Source: an uncultured Lachnospiraceae bacterium
GTDB taxonomy: Bacteria; Bacillota; Clostridia; Lachnospirales; Lachnospiraceae
Assembly: GCA_947172645.1 (NCBI GenBank)
Contig: CAMWBY010000003.1
Coordinates: 1 to 64,000, forward strand
Reading direction: 5' to 3'
Length of the DNA: 64,000 nt
This document shows positions 34,608-44,004 of this stretch, piece after piece. The notes under the pieces are model-generated. The model was not told the DNA's origin. It saw only the letters and a program-made list of their open reading frames with translations, and did not search any database. Made by a program: the position numbers and the translations under genes. Numbering within the stretch: the stretch's first letter is position 1; each line of letters begins with the position of its first letter.

Positions 34608-35015
34608 ATGTCAACGAAAACAGATACAGAGGTAATCATCGCAGGCAAGGTCTTTACCTTAAGCGGCTACGAGAGCGAAGAGTATTTACAGAAAGTTGCC
34701 TCTTATATTAACAATAAGGTGGCAGAGTACAATAAAGTTGACAGCTTCAAGCGGCAGTCCCTTGATACGCAGAATGTTTTAATGCAGCTTAATATAGCGG
34801 ACGATTATTTTAAGGCTAAGAAACAAATCAGCCTGTTGGAAGAGGAAATACAGAATAAAGAGAAAGAGATGTATGACCTGAAACATGAACTGATTGCTTC
34901 CCAGATTAAATTGGAGAATACGGAGAAGAATATCCGCGCACTCCAGAAAGAGGCGAACGAGAACGGCAAGAAAATCGTCCGTCTGGAAACAGAGTTAAAA
35001 GAATTGAAAAAATAG
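34608..35015 (+). CDS. zapA: Cell division protein ZapA
   Basis: 135 aa. ZapA N-terminal domain (EVIIAGKVFTLSGYESEEYL; ASYINNKVAEY), then a long C-terminal coiled coil, longer than the E. coli protein. ZapA bundles FtsZ filaments at mid-cell. GGAGG precedes the ATG. A weak hairpin (AGCCCTG/CAGGGCT, 35023-35049) with a T-rich tail follows. Confidence 0.9.
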   Translation: MSTKTDTEVIIAGKVFTLSGYESEEYLQKVASYINNKVAEYNKVDSFKRQSLDTQNVLMQLNIADDYFKAKKQISLLEEEIQNKEKEMYDLKHELIASQIKLENTEKNIRALQKEANENGKKIVRLETELKELKK

Positions 35016-35090
35016 AAACTATAGCCCTGTGAGAGAAATCTGCAGGGCTTTCATGTTTCTGCTTTTTCAATCTGCGCAGGATATAAAGAG

Positions 35091-37433
35091 ATGATGGAGA
35101 ACAAGAAGATTCAGAATAGAAAAGTAGAGCTGCTTGCGCCTGCGGGGAACTATGAAGCTTTCCTGGGGGCGGTGAACGCAGGCGCCGATGCAGTGTATCT
35201 TGGCGGGGAGAAATTTAGCGCGAGGGCCTATGCTGACAATTTTACCACCGAGGAAATCTGCCGGGCGCTTCACACGGCGCATTTTATGGGAAGGAAAGTC
35301 TACCTGACTGTCAACACCTTAATGAAAGAGGCGGAATTGTCACAGCTATACGATTATCTGTCTCCCTTTTATGAAGAGGGACTGGATGGGGTGATTGTAC
35401 AGGATTTGGGCGCATTGCGTTATATCGGGGAGCATTTTCCGGGATTGCAGTTACATGCGAGCACACAGATGACCGTGACCGGAAGTTATGGAGCTTCTTT
35501 TTTGAAAGAACATGGCGTAGCCCGCATTGTTCCGGCCAGGGAATTGTCCTTGACAGAAGTGCGGAAGATGAAAGAATCCAGTGGATTGGAAATCGAATGC
35601 TTTATCCATGGCGCTATGTGCTACTGTTATTCCGGGCAGTGCCTGTTCAGCAGTATATTGGGCGGCAGGAGCGGCAACAGGGGCAGGTGTGCGCAGCCCT
35701 GCCGTCTGCCCTACCAGATTTATGAAGGCGACGAACGTTTAGAAGGGGTGGAATATCCGCTTAGCCTGAAAGATATGTGCACGTTGTCTTATATTCCCAG
35801 ATTGATTGAGGCGGGAATTGATTCCTTTAAAATAGAAGGGCGCATGAAAAAGCCGGAGTACGCCGCAGGCGTCACGGCCTTGTACCGTAAATATATCGAC
35901 TTGTACCGACAGGATGGAGCCGATGCATATCATGTGGAAAAAGAGGATTTGGACAGGCTCCGCAGTTTGTATATCCGCAGTGAAATCCAGACGGGATATT
36001 ATGAAAGGCATAATGGCAGGGAGATGATTACCCTGCATAAGCCAAGCTATGCAGGAAATGACAAGGAATTGCTGGAACAAATCAGATGCGCATATTTACA
36101 TGAGCCTGAGAAAGAGCCGGTCGGGATGAGAGCGGTTTTTGAGATAGGGCAGCCTGCATGCCTGCAAGTAAGCGGTATAGACAATAAGACTTCTGTTACG
36201 GTGTATGGGCCGGTTGTGGAGGCGGCGAAGAAGACGCCTCTGAAGGAGGATAATATCCGCAAGCAGTTGTTGAAGACGGGCAATTCCCATGTGGAGGCGG
36301 CGTCCTGTGAGGTTGTGCGAAAAGGGGATATCTTTATGCCCGTCAGCGCGCTCAATGAACTGCGCCGCATGGGCGTGGAAGCCTATGAGCGGCGGCGTGA
36401 GGAGAAGACTGCCTTTGACGGAATTTGTCAGAAAGCACGACTGACTAAGTCAGTCAATAGTACTGAGACGGTCGATATGGAGAAAAACAACGTTTCGCTA
36501 AGCCGGGAGAATGGTTGTGATAAGGATTCCGTCCCGGACGGCGGCCTGCCGCGGGTGCATGGGATTGATATCCTTGTGTCTTCCTATGAACAGTTTAAGG
36601 AGGCTATGGAGTATCCGTGCCGTCGTATTTATATAGACAGCGATTTGTATGTGCGACAATACGGACGGGTAACAGAAGCCATGGAGAATCATCCGGCGGC
36701 GCAATATTATCTGACTTTGCCCTATGTGCTGCGCGCCCGGGATGACCTTTATTTAAAGAAACTTACAAAGCTGCTTGAACAGGAAGGGTCCGGGGTGACC
36801 GGGTTCCTTGTCCGCAATTTGGAAGAAGTCTCCTATGTCAGAACTCTTGGAGAATCTTATGCCATGGTCCCGGATGCCGGATTGTACGCTTTTAATTCGC
36901 AAAGCGTCCTTTTCTGGGCACACTATAGCAGGGAGTATACACTGCCCTATGAGCTGAATGGCAGGGAAGCGGGCCGGCTTGTGCGCTATGCGGCGGGAAT
37001 CGGCATGAATACCGCGATGATAGTATATGGCAGGATACCCATGATGGTGACGGCCAACTGCGTGAAGAAAACTGCCGGGAGGTGCAGTGGGCAAAAGATG
37101 GCGCCGGGATGCGATAAGGAAGCAGCCGAAGCGGCAGGAGATACGGATTGCGGATGGGAGTCCGGGAAGGGGAATGACGGTGTGCGGCTTAAAGACCGCT
37201 ATAAAAATTCTTTTCCTGTGGCGGTAAATTGCATACACTGTTATAATATCATCTATAATTCGGTGCCTTATTCCCTTCACATGCAGGAGAAGGAAGTAAA
37301 CAGGATTCATGCCGATATTATGCGCTATGATTTCACAGTGGAATCCGCACAGGACTGCCGCCGTATTCTGGAAGGCGGTACGTTTCCTTATGAATCGTAC
37401 ACCACGGGACATCTGAAAAGAGGCGTAGAGTAA
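35091..37433 (+). CDS. U32 family peptidase / RlhA-like protein, long form
   Basis: 780 aa. N-terminal U32 domain (VELLAPAGNYEAFLGAVNAG; signature GAMCYCYSGQC...GNRGRCAQPCR at about 175-205 with its cysteines). A middle linker (about 430-480) is variable, and a C-terminal domain follows (DUF3656-like region and IHCYNIIYNSVPYSL). U32 proteins such as RlhA and TrhP act in hydroxylation of rRNA or tRNA bases; others are collagenase-like. An RNA-modification role is the more likely one. AAAGAG precedes ATG 35091. Confidence 0.87.
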   Translation: MMENKKIQNRKVELLAPAGNYEAFLGAVNAGADAVYLGGEKFSARAYADNFTTEEICRALHTAHFMGRKVYLTVNTLMKEAELSQLYDYLSPFYEEGLDGVIVQDLGALRYIGEHFPGLQLHASTQMTVTGSYGASFLKEHGVARIVPARELSLTEVRKMKESSGLEIECFIHGAMCYCYSGQCLFSSILGGRSGNRGRCAQPCRLPYQIYEGDERLEGVEYPLSLKDMCTLSYIPRLIEAGIDSFKIEGRMKKPEYAAGVTALYRKYIDLYRQDGADAYHVEKEDLDRLRSLYIRSEIQTGYYERHNGREMITLHKPSYAGNDKELLEQIRCAYLHEPEKEPVGMRAVFEIGQPACLQVSGIDNKTSVTVYGPVVEAAKKTPLKEDNIRKQLLKTGNSHVEAASCEVVRKGDIFMPVSALNELRRMGVEAYERRREEKTAFDGICQKARLTKSVNSTETVDMEKNNVSLSRENGCDKDSVPDGGLPRVHGIDILVSSYEQFKEAMEYPCRRIYIDSDLYVRQYGRVTEAMENHPAAQYYLTLPYVLRARDDLYLKKLTKLLEQEGSGVTGFLVRNLEEVSYVRTLGESYAMVPDAGLYAFNSQSVLFWAHYSREYTLPYELNGREAGRLVRYAAGIGMNTAMIVYGRIPMMVTANCVKKTAGRCSGQKMAPGCDKEAAEAAGDTDCGWESGKGNDGVRLKDRYKNSFPVAVNCIHCYNIIYNSVPYSLHMQEKEVNRIHADIMRYDFTVESAQDCRRILEGGTFPYESYTTGHLKRGVE

Positions 37434-37485
37434 AGCCGTACACTCTGTAGTTTAATTTGACAACAGGCAGGATTGAAGGACTTAT

Positions 37486-38874
37486 ATGGAATTATATATC
37501 ACTGAACTTTCGAAGTATTTGATTACATTATTTATCGCATTATATACCCTGGAATGTTTTCTTGTATTCCGCTACCGGGAGGAAGAACACAGAGGCGGCA
37601 TCTATATCCGCCAGAACCTTTTGATGTTCCTTGTCCACTTTTCGTGTTTCCTTGTGATTTGTTTCGAGACGGGTAAGCTGGAATATCTTTTGTTCTATGT
37701 GCTGCAGCAGATACTTCTGTTTGCCACGGTCGTCCTTTTCCGCATGATTTATCCGAATGGAAACAGGTTGGTCATCAACAATATGTGTATGCTTTTGAGC
37801 GTCGGATTCGTGATTCTTAGCAGGCTGTCATATGAAAAGGCAATCAAACAGTTTTTCATCGTGACGGTTTCTATCATCATAGGAATGCTGATACCTTATT
37901 TTATCCATAAGCTCAAGTTTCTTAAAAGCCTCACGTGGGTCTATGCGGCGGTGGGCATTATCGCGCTTGGCATCGTGCTGATTCTGGGCTCGGTTACTTA
38001 CGGCTCCAAGATTTCTTATTCGGTGGCCGGGATAACGTTCCAACCCTCGGAGTTTGTGAAGATTATCTTTGTATTTTTTCTGGCAAGCGCGCTCTATGAG
38101 TCGCATGATTTTTTGCATGTCGTGATTACGGCGGTGGTTGCGGGCGTACATGTACTGGTGCTTGTGGCGTCCAGGGATTTAGGAAGCGCCTTGATTTTTT
38201 TCATCGTTTATGTGATGATGGTATTTATTGCGACAGGCAATTGGATATACCTGTTTTTAGGCGGCGCGGGAGGATGCGGCGCGGCAGTGCTTGCCTACCA
38301 GTTTTTTACCCATGTGCAGGTGCGGGTGCAGGCGTGGAGAGACCCTTTTAGCTGTATCGACGACGCCGGGTATCAGATTACCCAGTCGTTATTTGCCATC
38401 AGCAGCGGCGGGTGGTTTGGCATGGGGCTGTTTCGCGGCACGCCGGGGTCGATTCCTTTTGTGGAAGCGGATTTTGTATTTTCCGCGGTGGCAGAAGAGT
38501 TAGGGATAGCTTTTTCCATGTGTGTGATACTTATCTGTGTGAGTTGTTTTATTATGTTTATGGATATTTCCATCCGGCTGCAGGACGGTTTTTACCGGTT
38601 GATTGCTTTTGGGCTTGGGGTCACTTATATTTTCCAGGTGTTTTTGACGGTCGGCGGAGGGACGAAGTTTATTCCGATGACCGGCGTTACGCTGCCTCTT
38701 GTCAGTTACGGAGGAAGTTCGGTATTGACCACATTGGTGATGTTTTTTATTATAGAAGGGCTATATATCATCAAACAGGAAGAGGGAGCCAGACGTGTCA
38801 GAAAGAAAAAGAGAATCCGAAGAACTGAACAGGAAGCCGTCCGGGAACGGAAACAAGCGAAAGAAACGCAATAG
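37486..38874 (+). CDS. FtsW/RodA/SpoVE family glycan polymerase
   Basis: 462 aa with about 10 membrane helices. SEDS motifs include FQPSEFVKI, DLGSALIFF and PLVSYGGSSVLTTL. SEDS proteins polymerise peptidoglycan with a class B PBP, encoded directly after with an 80-bp overlap. Whether it serves division (FtsW), elongation (RodA) or sporulation (SpoVE) cannot be decided. An unusual first helix pair precedes the core. Confidence 0.92.
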   Translation: MELYITELSKYLITLFIALYTLECFLVFRYREEEHRGGIYIRQNLLMFLVHFSCFLVICFETGKLEYLLFYVLQQILLFATVVLFRMIYPNGNRLVINNMCMLLSVGFVILSRLSYEKAIKQFFIVTVSIIIGMLIPYFIHKLKFLKSLTWVYAAVGIIALGIVLILGSVTYGSKISYSVAGITFQPSEFVKIIFVFFLASALYESHDFLHVVITAVVAGVHVLVLVASRDLGSALIFFIVYVMMVFIATGNWIYLFLGGAGGCGAAVLAYQFFTHVQVRVQAWRDPFSCIDDAGYQITQSLFAISSGGWFGMGLFRGTPGSIPFVEADFVFSAVAEELGIAFSMCVILICVSCFIMFMDISIRLQDGFYRLIAFGLGVTYIFQVFLTVGGGTKFIPMTGVTLPLVSYGGSSVLTTLVMFFIIEGLYIIKQEEGARRVRKKKRIRRTEQEAVRERKQAKETQ

Positions 38875-40267
38875 GCAGATTATGGCTGTCACATATCTAT
38901 TTGTCGCTCTTTTTCTGGGCATGATGGGATATACGTGCCATTATGCCGTCACGCACAGGCAGGAGATGATTAACAACAGCTATAACGGCAGGCAGGAGCT
39001 GTTGATTTCACAGAATACGAGAGGGACCATCTATGCCGCAGGCGGCCAGGCGCTTGCCCAGACGCAGACGGATGCGGACGGCAAGGAGACAAGGAATTAT
39101 CCGTACGAGAACCTGTTTGCCCATGTGGTAGGCTATGCTTCGAACGGTAAATTTGGTATCGAATCCAGCAGTAATTACTATCTGATTAATTCCAACGCCA
39201 AGCTGGCCGATAAAGTGGCAAGCGATGTGGCGGGGGCAAAATATCCGGGGGACAGTGTCGTGACAACGCTTGACGTAGGGATACAGGAAGTGGCGTACCA
39301 GTCGCTTGGGATTTATAAAGGTGCGATTATTGTCTCGGAGCCGTCCACGGGTAAGATTATCGCCATGGTGTCGAAACCTGATTTTAATCCCAATGAGATT
39401 GACGCCATTTGGGACGACCTGATAAAAGATAAGGAAAGTTCCGTGCTCTTGAATCGCGTGACCCAGGGACTGTACCCGCCTGGCTCGACGTTTAAGATTG
39501 TGACGGCTCTGGAATATATCCGTGAGAACCCGGAGACCTATAACCAGTATACTTATCAGTGTAACGGGAAATTTTCTCTTGGCGAAGACTCCATCAACTG
39601 TTACCACGGTTCTGTCCATGGCTATGAGGATTTTAGCAAGTCTTTTGCTAAATCATGCAATTCCTCTTTTGCGAATATCGGCGTTTCGCTTGACCGCGCA
39701 AAATTTGGGGCTACGCTAAACGACCTGCTTTTTAACCAGGAGCTTCAGGTTTCCTTTGCCTACAACCAGAGCAAACTTGCGATTGACGGCTCGACCTCTG
39801 ATTCAGACGTTATCCAGGCGTCCATCGGACAGGGAACGACGCAGATAACGCCTTTGCATGTTAACATGATTACGAGCGCCATTGCCAACAAAGGGGTGCT
39901 GATGAAACCGTATCTGGTGGATTATGTGAAGAATAATGAGAATGCCATTGTCAAGCAGTTTCATCCGGATACTTACAAGAAACTGATGTCCGAGGAAGAA
40001 GCGGCGGCTTTGAACGGCCTGATGCAGGAGGTTGTTACAAGCGGCACGGGGACGAAACTGTCCGGTCTGTCCTACACGGCGGCAGGTAAGACAGGCTCGG
40101 CGGAATACAACAGCGATAAGTCACAGTCCCATGCATGGTTTACAGGGTTTGCCCCGGCGGAGAACCCGGAAGTGTGCGTCACGGTCATTATTGAGGGTGC
40201 AGGCAGCGGCGGCGATTTTGCGGTGCCGATTGCCAAACGTATTTTTAACGAATATTTTGGACTTTAA
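38795..40267 (+). CDS. Penicillin-binding transpeptidase (class B, PbpA-like)
   Basis: 490 aa, GTG start inside the SEDS gene, preceded by GAAGAGGG. One N-terminal membrane helix (about 29-48) and a short dimerisation region. The transpeptidase domain has SxxK GSTFK (Ser at about 230), SCN (about 286) and KTGSAEY (about 431). It cross-links stem peptides and pairs with the upstream SEDS polymerase. The lack of a PASTA domain fits the PbpA type. Confidence 0.93.
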   Translation: MSERKRESEELNRKPSGNGNKRKKRNRQIMAVTYLFVALFLGMMGYTCHYAVTHRQEMINNSYNGRQELLISQNTRGTIYAAGGQALAQTQTDADGKETRNYPYENLFAHVVGYASNGKFGIESSSNYYLINSNAKLADKVASDVAGAKYPGDSVVTTLDVGIQEVAYQSLGIYKGAIIVSEPSTGKIIAMVSKPDFNPNEIDAIWDDLIKDKESSVLLNRVTQGLYPPGSTFKIVTALEYIRENPETYNQYTYQCNGKFSLGEDSINCYHGSVHGYEDFSKSFAKSCNSSFANIGVSLDRAKFGATLNDLLFNQELQVSFAYNQSKLAIDGSTSDSDVIQASIGQGTTQITPLHVNMITSAIANKGVLMKPYLVDYVKNNENAIVKQFHPDTYKKLMSEEEAAALNGLMQEVVTSGTGTKLSGLSYTAAGKTGSAEYNSDKSQSHAWFTGFAPAENPEVCVTVIIEGAGSGGDFAVPIAKRIFNEYFGL

Positions 40268-40290
40268 GAGGAAGGGAAAGGGAGAAAAGC

Positions 40291-40734
40291 ATGATTGAAG
40301 CGGTAAGCTGCGGTGGGGTCGTTATCTTTCGTGGGAAAATACTTGTGCTCTATAAACATTTTTATAATAAATATGAGGGATGGGTGCTGCCCAAGGGAAC
40401 GATGGAAGAGGGGGAGTCCTATGCGGATACTGCGCTGAGGGAGGTGTACGAAGAGACCGGGGTGCAGGCGTCTATTATGAAATATATCGGTAAAAGCCAG
40501 TATACGTTCAATGTGCCGGAAGATACCGTATCCAAGGAAGTGCACTGGTATCTGATGATTGCGGACAGTTATTACAGCAAGCCCCAGAGAGAAGAATACT
40601 TTACAGATTCCGGTTATTATAAATATCATGAAGCCTACCATCTTTTGAAATTTCCAAATGAAAAGCAGATTTTAGAACAGGCGCATGGCATTTATTTAGA
40701 GATGAAGCGCAAAGACATGTGGTATAAGTCCTAA
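40291..40734 (+). CDS. Nudix hydrolase
   Basis: 147 aa. A Nudix box, GTMEEGE...REVYEETG (residues about 35-57), with all conserved Glu present. The family cleaves nucleoside diphosphate-linked compounds. 23 bp after pbpA with GGAAGGG before the ATG. Substrate unknown; the fold resembles Ap4A/diadenosine hydrolases. Confidence 0.92.
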   Translation: MIEAVSCGGVVIFRGKILVLYKHFYNKYEGWVLPKGTMEEGESYADTALREVYEETGVQASIMKYIGKSQYTFNVPEDTVSKEVHWYLMIADSYYSKPQREEYFTDSGYYKYHEAYHLLKFPNEKQILEQAHGIYLEMKRKDMWYKS

Positions 40735-40867
40735 ATTTCATGCGGCGTGAATGCGCAATAGATTTTTCTGTTATATTTTTCCGGAATATGTTAGAATAAA
40801 TTTGTATATGGTAAAATGTTGAATGCCGCATTGGCTGATGTATATGTGAATTTGATTAGGGGATTCC

Positions 40868-41179
40868 ATGAAATTTTATAAAAACCTCTATATTGGGGAT
40901 ACTGTTAAAAATCCCCATAAAATAAAAAGAAAACTGAAAAGGCGCGCGAAGCTGACGAATATTTATGTGGTTGCCTATATGGCTGAAACCGGACGGCTTG
41001 AGATTTACCATTGTTTTATGTTACAGCAGTATTACTATAAGGAACATCCTCCTTACGTCATCGGGCTGGCCGGCAGTAAAGACGAGGCGGCGCAGATTAT
41101 TGTTAAGATTGCCGAAGAGGCTGTGGCTAAGACGGGTAAGGCGGATTTGGCCGCATATTTATTCACGTCTCGGGAATAG
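40868..41179 (+). CDS. Conserved hypothetical protein (103 aa)
   Basis: MKFYKNLYIGDTVKNPHKI, basic start, then a mixed alpha/beta region (IYVVAYMAETGRLEIYHCFM) and a helix EAAQIIVKIAEEAV. Soluble, no motif of known function. A TAGGGGATTCC box precedes the ATG. Conserved in Lachnospiraceae as far as I recall; no function. Confidence 0.65.
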   Translation: MKFYKNLYIGDTVKNPHKIKRKLKRRAKLTNIYVVAYMAETGRLEIYHCFMLQQYYYKEHPPYVIGLAGSKDEAAQIIVKIAEEAVAKTGKADLAAYLFTSRE

Positions 41180-41203
41180 GAAAAGGAAACATTTGTAGAG
41201 CAT

Positions 41204-42280
41204 ATGTTACATATTATTTTACTTATCTTAAAAATCATAGGCATTATCCTGTTATGCATTCTGGGCCTCCTGTTCCTGGTTATTTTGAGCGCATTGTTTG
41301 TCCCGGTTCGTTACCGGGTTGAGGTGACGAGGGAGGAGGGCGAGGATAAACCGCCCGTTCTGGCATACGCCAAGGTCACCTGGTTTTTGCATTTTATCAA
41401 TATTTTAGCCGCATATCCGGGGGATGTGATACTGCGGGTGAGAATTATGTTGTTTACGGTATTTCGGATTCCCGGGAAAGAGAAGAAAGACGGGGGTACG
41501 AAAGAGCGCAAAACAAAGAATAAGAAGAAAAAGCGGAATAAACGCAAAGAACCGGAAGCCTGCGGGGAGATGGAAGAAGACGCGCAGGAAAACCCGGCGG
41601 AAGCGGCAGAGAGGGAAACGTCTGCGGCACGGAAAGAAAATGTAAACCAGGGTGCGTCTGCTTATCGGGCAGAAGATATAGAAGGCCGGACAGAAGGCAA
41701 TACGCAAGACGCGGAAGCGTCCGATACGGTCGGGGCACAGGAGGCCGGTTCCACAGATGGAATCCAGGAAGGGCGAAAGTTCTCGCTCGCCGGGAAAATC
41801 AGAGAAATTATAGACAAAGTAAAGCGGCTCGCGATAAAAATTAAGCAATTCTTTGAAAATATACAGTACACAATCCGAAAGTTCTGTGATAAAATAAAAT
41901 CTACGTTGGATAATATAGAGTATTACCGGAAGGTGTTGGAGAGCGAACCGTTCAGGCAGTCTTGGCAGTTATGCAAAAAAGAGATTTCCCGTGTGCTTAA
42001 GAAACTTAAGCCGGATAAATTCGAGGCGGATTTTATTATCGGGATGGAAGACCCGGCGACGATTGGAGAAATCCTTGCGGTCTGGGGTATGTTGTATCCG
42101 CTTATCGGGCGGCATGTGCGCCTGGCCGGCGATTTCGAGTGCGGCAGGATGCGCGTCGAGGGAAGCCTGTATATCCAGGGTAAAATCAGGGCGTTTACAT
42201 TCATAAGACTGGCGGTACGGATTTATTTTAACAAAGATGTCAGGAAATTAATTAAATTGTTGAAGAAGGAGGCTGCATAA
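41204..42280 (+). CDS. DUF2953 domain membrane protein
   Basis: 358 aa. One or two N-terminal helices (IILLILKIIGIILLCILGLL), then a highly charged, low-complexity middle (about 105-205, rich in K/E/A). The DUF2953 domain (FEADFIIGMEDPATIGEILA) is C-terminal. In Bacillus and Clostridium it precedes the ytfJ sporulation gene, as here (stop/start overlap). Likely sporulation related; mechanism unknown. Confidence 0.85.
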   Translation: MLHIILLILKIIGIILLCILGLLFLVILSALFVPVRYRVEVTREEGEDKPPVLAYAKVTWFLHFINILAAYPGDVILRVRIMLFTVFRIPGKEKKDGGTKERKTKNKKKKRNKRKEPEACGEMEEDAQENPAEAAERETSAARKENVNQGASAYRAEDIEGRTEGNTQDAEASDTVGAQEAGSTDGIQEGRKFSLAGKIREIIDKVKRLAIKIKQFFENIQYTIRKFCDKIKSTLDNIEYYRKVLESEPFRQSWQLCKKEISRVLKKLKPDKFEADFIIGMEDPATIGEILAVWGMLYPLIGRHVRLAGDFECGRMRVEGSLYIQGKIRAFTFIRLAVRIYFNKDVRKLIKLLKKEAA

Positions 42281-42672
42281 TGGCAGAGAATAATTTTACC
42301 GGTGTAATTGAATCGTTGATGAAAGGCATGAATGCCGTAATCGGTACGAAGACGGTGGTGGGAGATGCTACACAGGTTGGAGATACCATTATTCTGCCGT
42401 TGGTAGATATCAGTTTCGGCGTAGGCGCCGGGGCGAGCGCGGCGGACCACAAGAATGGCGGCGGCGGCGGTTTCAGCGCGAAGATGTCTCCAAGCGCGGT
42501 ACTCGTCATCAAGAACGGCTCGACTAAGTTGGTCAATGTCAAGAATCAGGATGCCGTCACGAAAGTGCTCGACATGATTCCGGATATTGTGGATAAGTTT
42601 ACGGCGCCCAAGGAAGAAATGATGGAAGACGGCGAGGCGTTGGACATCGCATTTCCGGAAGACGGAGAATAA
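42280..42672 (+). CDS. ytfJ: GerW family sporulation protein YtfJ
   Basis: 130 aa. The core (VIGTKTVVGDATQVGDTIILP; DISFGVGAGAS; GGGGGFSAKMSPSAVLVIK) matches YtfJ/GerW, needed for some germinant responses in Bacillus. The ATG overlaps the DUF2953 stop, so the two are coupled. Confidence 0.9.
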   Translation: MAENNFTGVIESLMKGMNAVIGTKTVVGDATQVGDTIILPLVDISFGVGAGASAADHKNGGGGGFSAKMSPSAVLVIKNGSTKLVNVKNQDAVTKVLDMIPDIVDKFTAPKEEMMEDGEALDIAFPEDGE

Positions 42673-42745
42673 AAGAGGCAGGCGGAAGGAAACAATTTAC
42701 CCATAGGGGCATATATTATCTAAAGAGCATAAACGGGGATAGTAT

Positions 42746-42886
42746 ATGAAGAAATTAATCGGTTTTGTGGCAGTATGTATTGCGGCGGGTATGTTGTTTA
42801 TGCTCTTTTTGACGAATCGTTTTATCGGTTTGATTCTTATTATTTTATTGTTGTTGATTGGCTATAATTTTTTTTACTGTGACTAA
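42746..42886 (+). CDS. Small two-helix membrane protein (46 aa)
   Basis: MKKLIGFVAVCIAAGMLFML, a short break (TNRF), then a second helix (IGLILIILLLLIGYNFF) and CD. A GGGG box lies upstream of ATG 42746. Small proteins of this type are common in Clostridia after ytfJ-like genes, function unknown. Its stop lies just before the next gene. Confidence 0.6.
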   Translation: MKKLIGFVAVCIAAGMLFMLFLTNRFIGLILIILLLLIGYNFFYCD

Positions 42887-42911
42887 GGATTTAGTGCGGC
42901 AGGTATTTGAT

Positions 42912-43463
42912 ATGGAGAATAATGGGATAAATTTTGAGGAAACGTTGGCGCATGGTTCAGAGGATAGTTTACAGGGGTTGAAATCATGGCTTTTCCGGGA
43001 GAATATACGGCTTGTTACGGCGGCGAAAGAGTTGGAAGAGTTACAGGAACAGTTTTTGAAGGAGAAAGAGCAGTTCCAGGATGAGATGAAACAGTTAAAC
43101 CAGAAGATTTCGTCTGACCGCAAAAGGCTGAAAGAGGACAACCAGTTTTTTGAAAAGAAGATGGAAATTCTGCAAAGCGGGTTCAGCCAGTTGGACATCG
43201 ACCGCAGGAGATTGGATAAAGAATGGGCAAGGCTTGCGGCGGAACGGGAATTACTTGGCGAGCGCGGCGTCTATGACGGCGGGCGGGATGTGTCTGTCTT
43301 TTTCCAGGGGGTCACGAATCCCCTTGCGCTCAAGAAACGTTATAAGGACTTGATTAAAATCTTCCATCCGGACAACCTGGCGGGGGATAAGGAGATTATC
43401 CAGCGTATCAACAGGGAGTATGATAATCTGAAGAGGGAATATGAGGAATCCAGGCAGGCTTAG
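42912..43463 (+). CDS. Coiled-coil protein with C-terminal J-like domain
   Basis: 183 aa from ATG 42912 after CAGGT; an earlier GTG at 42879 is possible. Residues about 35-115 are a coiled coil (KELEELQEQFLKEKEQFQDE). The C-terminal ~55 residues form a DnaJ-like hairpin with KIFHPDN (HPD motif) and INREYDNLKREYEE. HPD normally stimulates Hsp70 ATPase; a C-terminal J-like domain suggests a co-chaperone-like role, unproven. Confidence 0.65.
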   Translation: MENNGINFEETLAHGSEDSLQGLKSWLFRENIRLVTAAKELEELQEQFLKEKEQFQDEMKQLNQKISSDRKRLKEDNQFFEKKMEILQSGFSQLDIDRRRLDKEWARLAAERELLGERGVYDGGRDVSVFFQGVTNPLALKKRYKDLIKIFHPDNLAGDKEIIQRINREYDNLKREYEESRQA

Positions 43464-43523
43464 CGGAAGATGCCTGGATTATTCCGTAAAGCGAGATGGC
43501 GCGGCGGAAGTTTTATGTATAAT

Positions 43524-43554
43524 AAAAAGAGTCTGTCATCGACAAACTCTTTTT
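43524..43554. terminator. Bidirectional terminator before rpmB
   Basis: AAAAAGAGTCTGTC (43524-43537) pairs with GACAAACTCTTTTT (43541-43554) with one G-U pair. It serves the plus-strand J-like gene and the convergent rpmB. Confidence 0.85.
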
Positions 43555-43587
43555 ATAAATATACTTTACTTACCATTGTACTCTCTA

Positions 43588-43773
43588 TTATGCTCTTTCA
43601 ACTTTGCCAGACCTTAAGCAGCGTGTGCACACATGCAATTTCTTATTCGCACCGTTCACTTTGCACATAACATTCTTGATATTAGAATGCCAGATTCTGT
43701 TAGATCTTCTATGAGAATGGCTTACGTTGTTACCGAAATGAGCGCCCTTACCACAAATATCACATTTAGCCAT
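43588..43773 (-). CDS. rpmB: Ribosomal protein bL28
   Basis: 61 aa from ATG 43773, 7 bases after GGGAGG. It reads MAKCDICGKGAHFGNNVSHS, with a second CTRC, so it is the zinc-binding C+ form of L28. An upstream in-frame ATG (43800) has no ribosome site. The next plus-strand gene, asp23, is the usual neighbour. Confidence 0.95.
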   Translation of the reverse strand: MAKCDICGKGAHFGNNVSHSHRRSNRIWHSNIKNVMCKVNGANKKLHVCTRCLRSGKVERA

Positions 43774-43823
43774 CTTTGCACCTCCCAACGATACAATCAA
43801 TCGATTCTTATTTTTGCTTCCGG

Positions 43824-43893
43824 GATAGAGCAGCGTCTGCGTCTATCACCCACACAACATTTGTATAATATCAGAAAGTAAACAGAATTGCAA
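43824..43893 (-). promoter_or_regulatory. rpmB promoter and leader hairpin
   Basis: On the minus strand TTGCAA (43893-43888), 17 bp, TATTAT (43870-43865). The leader then forms a hairpin (43847-43824) pairing GATAGA with TCTATC and GCAG with CTGC around one bulge, about 50 bases before the ATG. This could be a site of autogenous or stability control; untested. Confidence 0.55.
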
Positions 43894-44004
43894 GCAAAAA
43901 TTACATATTTTGGACATAAAATTTAATGCTATATTTTTTATTTCTTTTTTTGCCCGAACGGGTTATAATATCAATGTATATTCAGAATAATAAGGAGGTA
44001 ACTT

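Noticed and set aside
36753..37412. 219-codon minus-strand ORF in the U32 peptidase gene
   Set aside because: Antisense shadow of a conserved reading frame without initiation signals.
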